Assembly (NCBI GenBank): GCA_035943635.1
Contig: DASZBX010000106.1
Span: forward strand, 62,001 to 126,000
DNA from: DASZBX01 sp035943635
Lineage (GTDB): Bacteria; Actinomycetota; Actinomycetes; Streptomycetales; Catenulisporaceae
Reading direction: 5' to 3'
DNA length: 64,000 nucleotides
Positions 25,657 through 37,100 of the stretch are shown here, piece by piece. Under the pieces are notes generated by a model. The model was not told the DNA's origin, did not search any database, and saw nothing but the letters and a program-made list of their open reading frames with translations. The position numbers and the translations under genes were made by a program. Positions within the stretch are counted from its first letter, which is position 1. Each line of letters starts with the position of its first letter.

Positions 25657-25682
25657 CCGGCGCCGCCCATCCGGGGCGCCGG
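25657..25682 (+). terminator. Hairpin after pore-forming protein gene
   Basis: 8-bp perfect stem (CCGGCGCC with GGCGCCGG) across a 10-base loop, 26 bases downstream of the stop. Confidence 0.5.
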
Positions 25683-25777
25683 GCCTCCCGGCTCAGCCGG
25701 CGGCTTGACCGCGGGGACGGTCAGGGGGTGATCTGGTTACGCCCGCCCGATCCGCCCGCTCGAAAGGCCCGTGCCCC

Positions 25778-27376
25778 GTGACTGCGCCCACCGCGCCCGG
25801 ATGGCTCACCGACGCCGTCCTCTACCAGATCTATCCCCAGTCCTTCGCCGACTCCGACGGCGACGGGATCGGCGACCTGCCCGGCCTGGCCGGCCGCCTC
25901 GAGTACCTGGCCTGGCTCGGGGTCGACACGGTCTGGCTCAACCCGATCTTCGCCTCGCCGATGCGCGACGCCGGCTACGACATCGCCGACTACCTCACCG
26001 TGGACCCGCGGTACGGCGACAACCAGGCCATGGCGCAGCTGGTCGACCAGGCCCGCGGCCTCGGCATCAGGGTCCTGCTCGACCTGGTCGCCGGGCACAC
26101 CTCGAATCAGCACCCGTGGTTCACCGCCTCCGCCGACGACCCGGACGACGACCGGTACATCTGGGCCCCGGCCGGCCCCGACGGCGCCCTGCCGCCCGGC
26201 TTCGTCCGCTCCCCGGGCACGCGCGAGGGCGGGTACCTGCCCAACTTCTTCGACATCCAGCCCGCGCTGAACTTCGGCTACGCCCGCGCCCGGCCGGACC
26301 AGCCTTGGCGCCAGGCGGTAGACGCGCCCGGCCCGGCCGCCAACCGCGCGGCCCTGCGCGAGATCCTGGACCACTGGCTGCGCCTGGGCATATCCGGCTT
26401 CCGGGTGGACATGGCCGCCTCCCTGATAAAGGACGACCCCGGCCGGATCGAGACGGCCAGGCTGTGGACCGAGCTGCGCGCCTGGCTCGACGCCGCCCAC
26501 CCGGACGCCGCCCTGCTCTCGGAATGGGGCGACCCGGCCGTCTCGGTGCCGGCCGGGTTCCACGCGGACTTCTTCCTCCAGTTCGGCGGCCCGGACAACG
26601 GCCGCGCCCTGCGCTCGCTCTGGCACACCCGCACCGCGACCCTCGACGCCGCGTGGGACGACGTCCCGTGCTACTTCGACGCCGCCGCCACCGGGTCCTT
26701 CGCCACGTTCCGCACGGCCTACCAGGACGCCAGCCAGACGATAGGGGGTCCCGGCCACATCGCGCTGCCCACGGCCAACCACGACTTCGCCCGCCTGCAC
26801 TGCGCCCCGCGCACCGCCGAACAGCTGCCCGCGGCCTTCGCCTTCCAGCTCACGTTCCCCACCCTCCCGGCGATCTACTACGGCGACGAGATCGGCATGC
26901 GCTACATCCCGGACCTGCCGGACGTCGAAGGCAGCGTGCTGGGCCCGACCTACAACCGGGCCGGATCGCGCACCCCCATGCAATGGGACCAGGGACCCAA
27001 CGCCGGATTCTCCACCGCCCCGGCCGACCGGCTCTACCTGCCGCTGGACCCCGACCCGGACCGGCCCACCGTCGCCGCCCAGCGCGAGGACCCCGCGTCC
27101 CTGCTGCACCTGGTCAAAGAGTTGATCGCGCTGCGCCGCGCCCACCCGGAGCTCGGCCCCCGCGGCGACCTGCTCACCCTGCACGACGGCTACCCCCTGG
27201 TCTACGTGCGCGGCGGGCGCCTGCTCGTCGTGGTCAACCCCGGCGGCGAACCCGCCGCCCTCGACCACGACCGGGCCCTGCTGGCCGGCGCGGTCGCGAT
27301 CCGGGAGACCGGGGTGCGGGTCGACGGGAACACCATCACCGCCGACCCGTTCGCCTTCGGCATCTTCACCCTGTGA
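25778..27376 (+). CDS. GH13 alpha-glucosidase/alpha-amylase family enzyme
   Basis: Cytosolic glycoside hydrolase of 532 residues. The family blocks are present: AVLYQIYPQSFADSDGDGIG, DLVAGHTSNQHPWF, catalytic nucleophile Asp211 in GFRVDMA, acid/base Glu249 in LLSEWGDP, and Asp336 in TANHDFAR. The C-terminal beta domain (LLVVVNPGGEPAAL) is normal. It acts on alpha-1,4 or alpha-1,6 glucosides such as malto-oligosaccharides or trehalose; fine specificity is not readable. Start at GTG 25778. It is convergent with the PRC-barrel gene, 38 bases apart. Confidence 0.9.
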   Translation: MTAPTAPGWLTDAVLYQIYPQSFADSDGDGIGDLPGLAGRLEYLAWLGVDTVWLNPIFASPMRDAGYDIADYLTVDPRYGDNQAMAQLVDQARGLGIRVLLDLVAGHTSNQHPWFTASADDPDDDRYIWAPAGPDGALPPGFVRSPGTREGGYLPNFFDIQPALNFGYARARPDQPWRQAVDAPGPAANRAALREILDHWLRLGISGFRVDMAASLIKDDPGRIETARLWTELRAWLDAAHPDAALLSEWGDPAVSVPAGFHADFFLQFGGPDNGRALRSLWHTRTATLDAAWDDVPCYFDAAATGSFATFRTAYQDASQTIGGPGHIALPTANHDFARLHCAPRTAEQLPAAFAFQLTFPTLPAIYYGDEIGMRYIPDLPDVEGSVLGPTYNRAGSRTPMQWDQGPNAGFSTAPADRLYLPLDPDPDRPTVAAQREDPASLLHLVKELIALRRAHPELGPRGDLLTLHDGYPLVYVRGGRLLVVVNPGGEPAALDHDRALLAGAVAIRETGVRVDGNTITADPFAFGIFTL

Positions 27377-27414
27377 CCGCGCTCGCCGCATTCGCCGGTG
27401 GCGGCCCGGCCAGG

Positions 27415-28098
27415 TCAGCCGTGCTGCCCGATCTCGACCAGCGGTAGCTCCCGGACCTCGTCCTTGGTCAGGCTCAGCCGGATGCCGTCGGCCACGTCGG
27501 TGACCCGGGTCACCGGAATGGTGATCTCCTGCTTGCCCCACAGGTGACCCTCGTCCAGCAGGACGTGGGTCACCGCGTTGTCCCGCGGGTCCACGACCAG
27601 GCCGCGGACCCGCCCGATCGGCCCGTCCAGGGCGATCACCGGCTGGCCGCGGCGCACCTGCACCTCGCCGGCCGGGATCCGCTCGTAGCCGACCAGCTGC
27701 GGCTCGGGCGCGCCGTGCGCCTCCATGTCCTCGGTCCCGGCGGTCGTGACCGCGACCAGGCCGCCGCCGAGCGGGTAGTACGGCAGCCAGTGCGCCTGGC
27801 CGGCCGTGTACCCCAGCCCCTCCCCGGAATCCGGCAGGTACTCGGTCTCCTCGGCGCCGGCCAGGGCCTCGAAGGCCGCCGTGTCGCACCGCAGCGTGAT
27901 CTCCCCGGCGGCCGGATCCGGGTCGACCAGGTCGACCGGCACCAGGTGCGTGGTGTCCTCCAGGTGGTACGGGGACACCACCAGATGCGTCACCCTGCGG
28001 GCCACCGGGTCGATGACCACCCGCGCCAGTTCACCGCACTCGCCGTCGCTGCAGACGACCTTGCCGCCGATGGTGTAGGGGGTCCTGGTGGCGTCCAT
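27415..28098 (-). CDS. PRC-barrel domain protein
   Basis: 227-residue soluble protein with two PRC-barrel-like halves: TPYTIGGKVVCSDGECGELA with VVIDPVARRVTHLVVSP at the N-terminus, and QVRRGQPVIALDGPIGRVRG with VVDPRDNAVTHVLLDEGHLW at the C-terminus. Such proteins are common, often stress-related, in actinomycetes; the role is unknown. ATG 28098 has GGAAGG upstream. The frame is open further 5', but there it crosses the NRPS-cluster promoter region and is not protein-like. Confidence 0.85.
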   Translation of the reverse strand: MDATRTPYTIGGKVVCSDGECGELARVVIDPVARRVTHLVVSPYHLEDTTHLVPVDLVDPDPAAGEITLRCDTAAFEALAGAEETEYLPDSGEGLGYTAGQAHWLPYYPLGGGLVAVTTAGTEDMEAHGAPEPQLVGYERIPAGEVQVRRGQPVIALDGPIGRVRGLVVDPRDNAVTHVLLDEGHLWGKQEITIPVTRVTDVADGIRLSLTKDEVRELPLVEIGQHG

Positions 28099-28446
28099 GT
28101 GGTCGGCCTTCCGGTAGCTGGGATCCGCGTCGCCGCAGGCAGCGCGCCTGTCGCGGCTGATCCGCCCGGGTACCCGGCCCGGCCGGGCGGAAACAGTCTT
28201 CGAATCTTCTTCCCCGTCCACCATCCGGCCCCCGCCGCCCCCGCCCCGCAGCGGCGCGCACCCGGTCCCGGACCGGCGCGCACCCGGCCCCGCCCGGCCC
28301 GTGCCGAGGTCCGCCGCACCCGGCCGGACATGGTCATCCCGGTCCAGAGGAATGGTCCGGGACCGAAACGGAACGCACCGCGGCCATCCTTTCGGTGTAA
28401 GCCAGGAGGTCGCCCAGCTGCGATCCGCACAGTGAGGAAGACCACA
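28099..28446. other. Promoter region of the NRPS-PKS operon
   Basis: 348 bases between the divergent PRC-barrel and SbnA-like genes. It contains the cluster element at 28357-28398. The 28200-28320 part is proline/arginine-coding-like but without a start. No small gene was supported. Confidence 0.5.
28357..28398 (+). promoter_or_regulatory. Shared cluster element, copy 1
   Basis: CCGGGACCGAAACGGAACG (28357-28375), then about 17 bases and CTTTCGGTGT. The first 19 bases are identical to 56745-56763 upstream of the HpgT-like gene, and the ATCCTT..TCGGTGT tail is also shared. Candidate binding site for the cluster's SARP or a sigma-factor promoter; ends about 48 bases before the GTG start. Confidence 0.7.
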
Positions 28447-29433
28447 GTGCCGGTCATCTCGGCCCCGCACGAGCTACTTGAATCAGATGTCTACATCGAC
28501 GTCCGGCCGATCTTCGGCCGCGGCGTCTATCTCAAATGCGAGGGGTTCAACTTCGGCGGTTCGGCGAAACTCAAGGCCGCCGTCGGCATGGTGCACGCGG
28601 CCGAGCGCGACGGGCGGATCGGGCCGGACACGGTCCTGGTCGAGTCCTCCTCGGGCAACCTCGGCATCGCGCTGAGCGTGGTCGCCGCGAGCAAGGGGCT
28701 GCGCTTCGTGTGCGTGACCGACCCGCGGTGCAACGAGCTGACCGCCCGCGCCATGCGCGCCCTGGGCGCCGAGGTCGTGGTGGTCGACGAGCCGCTGCCC
28801 GAGGGCGGGTTCCTCGGCGCCCGGCTGGCCCGCGTGCGCCGGCTGTGCGCCGAGGACCCGCGCCACCTGTGGCTCAACCAGTACGTCAACGAGGCCAACT
28901 GGGCCGCGCACCACGAACTGACCGGGCCCGAGATCGCCAAACGGTTCCCCGACCTGGACGTGTTGTTCGTCGGCGTGGGCACCGGCGGCACCGCCATGGG
29001 CTGCGTCCGGTACCTGCGGGCGCACGGCTCCCCGGCCCGGGTCGTCGCGGTGGACGCGGTCGGCTCGGTCACCTTCGGCCTGCCGGCCGGCGTCCGGCAC
29101 ATCCCGGGCCTCGGCGCCAGCGTCCAGCCGGCCCTGGTCCGGCGCGACCTGCTCGACGACGTGGTGCACGTGCGGGAGGTCGACACCGTGCGCACCTGCC
29201 GCACCCTGGCCGCCCACGGGTTCCTGCTCGGCGGCTCCACCGGGACCGTGCTCGGCGGCGCCCTGGCCTGGCTCGGGCGCAACGACCCGGACCGGGCCCT
29301 GACCTCGGTCGCCGTCGCGCCCGACCTCGGCGAGCGGTACGTGGAGACGATCTACGACGACGCGTGGGTGCTCGAGAACATCGGCGCCGAGGCGCTGCGG
29401 CTGCTGACCCCGACCCGGCCCCTGGCGACCTGA
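28447..29433 (+). CDS. SbnA-like PLP enzyme, 2,3-diaminopropionate precursor synthesis
   Basis: 328-residue member of the cysteine-synthase fold. Close pattern match to SbnA, which condenses O-phosphoserine with glutamate to N-(1-amino-1-carboxyl-2-ethyl)-glutamate: PLP Lys41 in NFGGSAKLKAA, VESSSGNLGIALSVVAASKG, LNQYVNEANWAAHHELTGPE, VAVDAVGSVTFG, GGSTGTVLGG. The usual TPL motif near the N-terminus is replaced by DVYIDVRP. GTG 28447 is chosen (GAGGAAG upstream; GTG 28429 is an alternative). It is the first gene of the NRPS operon. No SbnB-type dehydrogenase is in the window, so completion of diaminopropionate needs another enzyme. Confidence 0.85.
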   Translation: MPVISAPHELLESDVYIDVRPIFGRGVYLKCEGFNFGGSAKLKAAVGMVHAAERDGRIGPDTVLVESSSGNLGIALSVVAASKGLRFVCVTDPRCNELTARAMRALGAEVVVVDEPLPEGGFLGARLARVRRLCAEDPRHLWLNQYVNEANWAAHHELTGPEIAKRFPDLDVLFVGVGTGGTAMGCVRYLRAHGSPARVVAVDAVGSVTFGLPAGVRHIPGLGASVQPALVRRDLLDDVVHVREVDTVRTCRTLAAHGFLLGGSTGTVLGGALAWLGRNDPDRALTSVAVAPDLGERYVETIYDDAWVLENIGAEALRLLTPTRPLAT

Positions 29434-29561
29434 TCCCATCCCTTCCCGTCGAGAGAGTCCATCGTGTGCGAGTTCGAGTGCGAGACAATCCCCGGCCCGC
29501 GGCGGGCCGGTGCCCTGCCGGCGTCCCCGCGCCCGGCCCGACCCGGCGCGGGTGACCCCGG

Positions 29562-31115
29562 ATGCTGACTCACTGGTGGCTCGCGCAGACCCCGCCGCTG
29601 CCGGGCCTGCTGCGCTTCGTCTTCTACGCCGGTCTGCTCGCCCTGTGCCTGGCCGACCACCCCTCCCCGATGGACGCCCCGCGCCTGGTGGCCAAGACCG
29701 AACGCCGGTTCTACACCCCGGCGCTCGCGCTGCGGGCCCTCGGGATCAGCTGGGTCGAACCCCCCATGCTGCGGGTCGTGCGCGCGCTGACCATCGCCGC
29801 GTGGGTGTGCGCCGCGGTCGGCCTGCTCCAGCCGGTCACCGGGATCCTGACCTTCCTCGGCTTCGCCTTCCTGCACGCGGTCAACTCCGGCCTGCTCGGC
29901 TCCAACCACTCCACCCACTCCGCGCTCTACGCCCTGTTCTGCCTGTGCTTCTCGGTCTCCTACGACGGCCCGACGCTCGACCGGATCCTGGCCGAGCACA
30001 CCTCCTGGCCGCTGCCGGCCCACCCGGGCTCGGCGCTGGAGTCCGGATTCGCGCCGACGCTGCTGCTGGTCGCCCTGTCCTACGTCATGCTCGCCGGCGG
30101 GGTCTCCAAGCTGCGCAACGGCGGCAGCGCCTGGCTGGACGGCAAGGGCCTGCGCTTCTACCTGGTGGAGTCGGCCGAGTACGCGCGGGCGCCGTTCGTC
30201 TCCCGGGCCTTCATCGCCCGGCCGGGGCTGTGCCGCCTGCTGGCCGGCTTCAGCGTCCTGGTCGAGGTGTCCGCGCCGTTCGCCCTGCTCGTCCCGCCGC
30301 CGTACCGGCTGATCTTCGTACTCGCCTGGTCCGGCCTGCACATCGGCATCCTGCTGGTGATGATGCCCGCCTACTGGGTCCAGATGTGGTGCTACCTGCT
30401 CGTCCTGGACTGGTACCAGATCGCGGGCTTCGCCCTGGGCCGCCACCTGCAGGCGGTGCCCGGGCCGGACCTGCACAGCGCCTCGGCCTATGCGTTCAGC
30501 GGGTTCGGCCTCGCGTTCTGCCTGACCCTGCTGGTCGTGCTGGTCCGGCAGATCGAGCAGTGGCCGTTCACGGCGGTGCCGATGTACTCCAACGGGGTCG
30601 CGCCCGCGGACCTGACCCCGCCGGACCGCGGGGAGCTGCACGGACGCGCGGTGCGCGCGCTGCGCGGCCACACCTCGGCCTGGCCGCGGCCGTGGGTCTC
30701 CGCGGAGATCCAGGACGACGTCCGGCTGGTGCCGCGCGACGGCGGCGCGCCGGTCCCGTTGTTCGACGAGGTGGCCGAGCTGGACGTGAAGTTCGTCCGC
30801 TGGTCGCAGTACGCGAAGGTCGTGCGCGGGGTCACGATCGAGGACGTCGCGGCCAAGCCGGCCGACCGTCCCGACCTGACCGGGCCGCAGTTCCCGGCCG
30901 GCCGGTTCCTGGCCGGACTGGCCGACCTGGTGCGCGAGGGCCTGCCGGACTGGCCCAGGTACGCGCGGATCGAACTGGTCTGCCACACCCGGCAGGGCTG
31001 GCTGCCCGTCGGGTGCGCGGACCTGGACGAAGAGGGACCGTCTCGGACCACGGGGACACGTGTGTCGACGGTGACAAGCCAAGCCCGACCGACCTCAGGC
31101 AGGACCGACTCATGA
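29562..31115 (+). CDS. HTTM-domain membrane protein
   Basis: 517 residues with about eight hydrophobic segments in residues 10-340 (TPPLPGLLRFVFYAGLLALC, ILTFLGFAFLHAVNSG, LIFVLAWSGLHIGILLVMM). The HAVNSGLLGSNHSTHSALYA region and GGVSKLRNGGSAWLDGKGLR fit the HTTM (horizontally transferred transmembrane, vitamin K gamma-carboxylase-like) family. The C-terminal 170 residues are soluble. HTTM proteins recur in natural-product loci, but their reactions are mostly unknown; a membrane-bound tailoring step is possible. Its stop overlaps the NRPS start (ATGA at 31112-31115), so both are translationally coupled. Confidence 0.8.
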   Translation: MLTHWWLAQTPPLPGLLRFVFYAGLLALCLADHPSPMDAPRLVAKTERRFYTPALALRALGISWVEPPMLRVVRALTIAAWVCAAVGLLQPVTGILTFLGFAFLHAVNSGLLGSNHSTHSALYALFCLCFSVSYDGPTLDRILAEHTSWPLPAHPGSALESGFAPTLLLVALSYVMLAGGVSKLRNGGSAWLDGKGLRFYLVESAEYARAPFVSRAFIARPGLCRLLAGFSVLVEVSAPFALLVPPPYRLIFVLAWSGLHIGILLVMMPAYWVQMWCYLLVLDWYQIAGFALGRHLQAVPGPDLHSASAYAFSGFGLAFCLTLLVVLVRQIEQWPFTAVPMYSNGVAPADLTPPDRGELHGRAVRALRGHTSAWPRPWVSAEIQDDVRLVPRDGGAPVPLFDEVAELDVKFVRWSQYAKVVRGVTIEDVAAKPADRPDLTGPQFPAGRFLAGLADLVREGLPDWPRYARIELVCHTRQGWLPVGCADLDEEGPSRTTGTRVSTVTSQARPTSGRTDS

Positions 31116-34100
31116 GCCAGACCACACGTGAACTCCGCGCCGCCGCCGGCGCCGACCAACCGGGCGCCGGCGCCCCGGCCCCCTCGATCCCGCAGCTCGT
31201 CGAGGCGCGGGCCCGGGCGCACCCGGACCGGGTCGCCGTCGTCCACGGGGACGAGCACCTGACCTACGCCGAACTGGTCCGCCGGGTGCGGGCCCTGGCC
31301 GCGGTCCTGCGGGAGGACTACGGCGTCGGCCGCGGCGTGCGGGTGCCGCTGCTGCTGCGCCGCAACGTCGACATGTCCGTGGCGATCCTGGCGGTCCTGT
31401 CGGCCGGCGGGGTGTGCGTGCCGCTGGACCCGGGCCACCCGGAGAACCGGCTGCAGTACATGCTCGACCACTGCGGCGCCGACCTGGTCGTGGCCGACGT
31501 CGACGTCGCCCCGGCCCTGGCCGAGGGCCGCCGGGTGGCCGACCTGCGCCGCGCCGACGTCGACGCCCGGGCCGCGGACTCGAACCCGGCGCCGGTCGAC
31601 TGCGCCGACGACCAGGTCGTCTACTGCCTGTACACCTCCGGCTCCACCGGCCGGCCCAAGGGCGTGCTGCTCAAGCAGGGCGGCATCCGCAACGTGCTGG
31701 CGTGGGCGCGCGACTTCTGGCAGGTGGGCCCGGGCGACGGGTTCCTGCAGAAGGCGACCTTCACCTTCGACATCTCCATCGCCGAGCAGTTCCTCCCGCT
31801 CACCACCGGCGCCCGGCTGATCGTCACGGCCCCCGGCACCGAACGCTCGCCCGCCGCGATCCGGGAGGCGATCGTCCGGCACGCGGCGACCATCGTGCAG
31901 TTCACCCCGTCCGGCCTGGCCACCTACCTCGCGGTGGCCGGCCGGGACCCGCTGCCGGGGGTCAGCCGCTGCCTGGCCGCCGGCGAGCCGCTCAAGCCCG
32001 CGCTGCGCGACACCTTCTTCGCCGCGGTCGACGGCTGCACCCTCACCAACCTCTACGGCCCGACCGAGAACACGATCTACGCGACCGCGTCCGACGTGCC
32101 GCGGACCGGCCCGATCACCGTCGGCTACCCGCTGCCCGGCACGACCCTGGACATCCTGGACGAGCAGGGACAGCGCTGCGCCGACGGCCAGGTCGGCGAG
32201 GTGTTCATCGGCGGCGTCGGCGTCTCCCACGGCTACCTGGGCCTGCCCGAGCTGACCGCGGAACGCTACCTGGACGACGCCTTCCGCCCCGGCGCGCGCA
32301 CCTTCCGCAGCGGCGACCTCGGCGTCCTGCTGCCCTCGGGGGAACTGGACGTGCGCGGGCGGCGCGACTACCAGGTCAAGATCCGCGGCTTCCGGGTCGA
32401 GCTCGGCGAGATCGAGAGCGCGCTGGCCGCGCTCGACGGCGTGCGCGACGCGGTGGTCGTGGACGTCGAGGCCGACCCCGACGGCCGGCGCGAACTGGTC
32501 GCCTACTGGATCGGCGCCGGCGACGCGCGCTCCCTGGCCGAAGGGCTGCGCCGGACCCTGCCCGGGTACATGGTGCCGTCCCGGTTCATCCGGATGGAGC
32601 AGTTCCCGCTGACCAGCACCGGGAAGGTGCAGCGGGCCGAACTGCCCAGCCCGGACCTCGGCTTCGACCCGGTCAGCAGCTACGTCGCGCCGCAGGACGC
32701 CCTGGGCGCCGGGGTGTGCGCGATCCTGCAGGAGAGCCTCGGCACCGGCCGGGTCGGCCTGGCGGACCGGTTCATCGACCTGGGCGGCGACAGCCTCAAG
32801 GCGGTCCGGGTGACCATGCTCGTGCAAAGCCGCCTGGGCCGCACCCTGGAGATCGAGGCGCTGCTGCGCAACGACACCGTCGGCGACCTGATCGGCCGGC
32901 TGGCCGACGCCGCGGCCGAGACGAGCGGCGGCCCGCAGCCCGGCCCGGCCGCCGAATGGCACCCGCTGGCCTCCGGGCAGCTCGGGCTCTGGCAGCTGGA
33001 ACAGGCCGGCATCCCGCACCCGGCGTACACCGAACCGGTGGTCTTCGACGTCTCCGGACCGCTGGACGCCTACGCGCTGCGCCGCGCCGTGCACGCCCTG
33101 GTGGCCCGGCACGAGATCCTGCGCACCGGGATCGATCAGGTCGGGGACCACGCGATGCAGCGGGTCGAACCCGAGGTCGAGCTCGACTGGCGGCACGAGG
33201 TGCTGGCCGACCCGGCCCAGATCGACCGGCGGCTGGCCGAGTTCGTCGCCCTGGACTTCGACCTGGCCGCCGGCAAGGTCCTGCGCGGCATATTGTTCGA
33301 ACGCTCCGCTCAGGAGCACGTCTTCGCGCTGGCCCTGCACCACATCGTGATCGACGGCTGGTCGCTGAGTATCCTGATCGACGAACTGATCACCGCCTAC
33401 AACGCCTACCGCGACCACGGCGAACCGGCCTTCGCGCCGCTCCCGGTGCAGTTCAAGGACTACGCGCGCTGGCAGCAGGAACGGTTGCAGTCCGAGTCCT
33501 CGGCCCAGGCGCGCGCCTACTGGTCGGCCCGGCTCGACGGCGTCGAACGGCTCCAACTGCCCGCCGACCGCCCGCACCCGGCCACCCGCACCTACCGCGG
33601 CGAGACCATCCGCACCACCCTGCCCGCAACCGCCCTGGACGCCCTCAAGACCCTGTGCCACGCCGAACGCAGCACCGTCTACGCCGGCCTGTGCGCAGCC
33701 GTGCGCGTGCTGTTCTACCGCTACACCGGACAGCGGGACTTCACCCTCGGCACCTCGGCCGTGATCCGCTCGGCGCCGGGACTGGAGAACCAGCTCGGCT
33801 ACTACGTCAACACCCTGGCCCTGCGCGACGAGGTCGCCGACGGCGCGAGCTTCCGCAGCGTCCTGCAGGCCACCCAGTCGACCCTGCTCGACGCGATGCG
33901 GCACGCCGAGTACCCGTTCAACCACGTCGTCTCCGACCTCGGCCGGCCGACCGACAGCGACCGCAACCCTCTGTTCGACGTCATGGTCATGGTCGACCCC
34001 GGGTGGGGCGATCCGGCCGTCGCCCTGGCCGGCGCGCAGCTGGCCCGCCGCGACGCGCCCAACGCGCACAGCAAGATGGACCTGACCCTGTTCTTCAAGG

Positions 34101-37100
34101 AATCCGAGGCCGGCCTGCAGATCACGGCCGAGTACTCCACGGACGTGTTCGACACCGACCGGATCGAGCGGATGCTCGACCACATCGGAACCCTGCTCAG
34201 CTCCGCGGCCGCCGACCCGCGGGCGAGCGTCGACACGCTGGAGGTGCTGCCCGCAGGCGAGCGCGACCTGGTCCTGGCCGGATTCAACGCCACCGACCAC
34301 GACTACGAGCTCGAAACCACCGTGCACGCCCTGTTCGAGCAGCAGGCACGGCTGACCCCGCAGCGCGTGGCCACGGTCGACGAGCACCGCTCGCTCACCT
34401 ACGCCGACCTCGACGCGCGGGCCGACGCGCTGGCCTGGCTGCTGCGCGACGACCACGGCGTCAAGGCCGGGGACCTGGTCGCGCTGTACCTGGACCGCTC
34501 GGTGCACAGCATCGTCGCGATCCTCGGCGTGCTCAAGGCCGGCGGCGCCTACCTGCCGATCAACCGCAAGGACCCGGCCGAGCGGATCGCGGCCGTGCTG
34601 GCCGACAGCGAGAGCAGGGTCCTGCTGACCGACGACCCGCAGGCCGCGGCCGCGATCGCCGGAGACCTGGCGGTCATCGACGTGGCCGACCCGCGGCCGG
34701 CCCGGACCGACCCGCCGCCGCCCTCCTCCGGCGCCGGCGACCCCGCGTACTGCATCTACACCTCCGGTTCGACCGGGGTGCCCAACGGCGTGCTCATCGA
34801 ACACCGCTCGCTGATCAACCGCCTGCGCTGGATGATCGACGACCTCGGGCTCGGCGAGGACGACGTGTTCCTGCACAAGACGCCGTACGTGTTCGACGTG
34901 TCGGTGTGGGAGCTGCTCGTGCCCGGGATCCTCGGCGCGCGCCAGGTCATGCTGCGGCCCGGCGGCGAGGGCGACCCCGCCGCGATCCGCAGCGCGATCG
35001 ACCGGCACGCGGTGACCGTCGTGCACTTCGTCCCCTCGATGCTCGACCAGTACCTCGCCGGCACGGACACTGACGACGACACCGATGCGGACGCGGCCCC
35101 CGGCGGCTTCGGCCCGGTCCGGCACTGCGTGTGCAGCGGCGAAGCCCTCGGCGACGCCCTGGCCGCCCGGTTCCACGCCGCCGTCACCGGCACCAGTACC
35201 CGCCTGCACAACTACTACGGCCCGACCGAGGCCAGCATCGACGTGACCGCGCTCGACGTGGAGCCCGGCCGCCCGGTCACCATCGGCCGGCCCGTCGCCA
35301 ACACCCGGATCTACGTCCTGGACCCGGCCGGCCGGCCCAGCCCGATCGGCGTGGACGGCGAGCTGTGCATCGGCGGAGTCCAGGTCGCCCGCGGCTACCG
35401 CAACCGGCCGGAACTGACCGGGCAGCGCTTCGTCGCCGACCCGTTCCGCCCCGGCGGGCGGATGTACCGCACCGGCGACCTCGCCCGCTGGCAGCCGGAC
35501 GGGCAGATCGCCTACCAGGGCCGGCGCGACCACCAGGTCAAGCTGCGCGGCTTCCGGATCGAACCGGGCGAGATCGAGAAGGCGCTGCGCGGAGAACCGG
35601 GCGTGGACGCCGCGGTCGTCCTGCTGCGCAAGAGCGACACCGGCGTCGAGTACCTGTGCGCCTACGTGGCCGGCCCGGACGTGCCGGACCCCGACCGCCT
35701 GCGCGCCGCCGCCCGCAGCCGCCTGCCGGAGTACATGGTGCCCTCGCAGTACGTCGCGCTCGACGCCCTGCCGGTCACCGGCAACGGCAAGGCCGACCGT
35801 AAGGCGCTGCTCAAGCTCGGCCCCCACCACACCTGCGGCCAGGCCCAGGTCGCCCCGCGCACCGACGACGAGCGGCGGCTGCTGGAGATCTGGCTGACCC
35901 TGCTGCCGGAAACCGGCGCCGGGGTCACCGACGACTTCTTCACCGTCGGCGGCAACTCGCTCAGCGCGTTGCAGCTGAGCTCCCGGATCGCCCGCGAGTT
36001 CGGGCTGCCGTTCGGGCTGGCCCGGGTCTTCGCCCACCGCACCGTCGCCGACCAGGCGATCGCGCTCAGCCAGGTGCCGCGCCCGGAACCCGGAGCCCAG
36101 GAACGCCGGCCGCTGCGCCGCGGGCCCGGCGCGCGCCACGCCCTGTCCTACGCCCAGGAACGCATGTGGTTCCTGCACATGCTCGAACCCACCAGCAGCG
36201 CCTACCACATCTCCCTGTTCGCCAAGCTGACCGGGGCACTCGACCCCGACGCACTGCGCGGCGCGGTCGGCGACCTGGTCGAACGGCACGAGATGCTGCG
36301 CACCACCTTCGCCGGCGACAGCTCCGGGGTGTACCAGACCGTCCGCTCCGACCTGCCGCTGCCGTTCGAGCTGCGCGACCTCGGCCCGCTGGCCGGCGAC
36401 GAACCCGCCACCGAGGCCGAGGACCGGCTCGGCCGGGCCGCGCGCGCCGCCGTGGACCGGCCCTTCGCCCTCGCCGACGAGCCGCCGCTGCGGGTCGTGC
36501 TGTTGCGCACCGGCGCCGACGAACACCACCTGCTGATCGTCGTGCACCACCTGGCCGCGGACGGCTGGTCGATGCGGCTGCTGCTCGACGAACTCTCCGC
36601 GTCCTACACCCGGCGCCGCCCGCCCGCCGGCCCCGGCGCCGACCGGCCCGAACCGCCCCGGCCGCTCGCGGTGCAGTACGTGGACTACTCCGACTCGCTG
36701 CGCGACCCGGCCAACCAGGCCGCCATCGACGCGGACATCGCCTACTGGACCGAGCGCCTGGCCGGGTTCCCCACCCTGACCCTGCCCACCGACGTCCCGG
36801 CCACGGCCACCCCGGCCACCGGCCGGATCGACGCCGCGAACGACGGCCTGACCTCGGTGGACCTGGCGCCCGCGACCGCCCGGGGCCTGCGCGACCTGGC
36901 CACGGCCACCGACAGCACCCCGTTCGAGATCGTCCTGACCGCCCTGAACCTGCTGCTGTCCCGGCTCGCCGACCAGCAGGACGTCGTGATCGGCTTCCCG
37001 GTCACCAACCGGCAGAGCGTCGAGCTCGAACCGATCATCGGCCTGTTCCTCAACACCCTGGCCCTGCGCACCGACCTGACCGGAGCGCCCACCTTCGCCG

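Noticed and set aside
25778..27376. GH13 gene as part of the toxin/peptide locus
   Set aside because: A hairpin separates it from the pore-former gene and it has its own start region; it is a generic sugar enzyme.
34700..35110. Possible extra small domain in A2 from the acidic run DTDDDTDADA
   Set aside because: It is a short surface loop between core motifs of the adenylation domain, with both flanking motifs in order.
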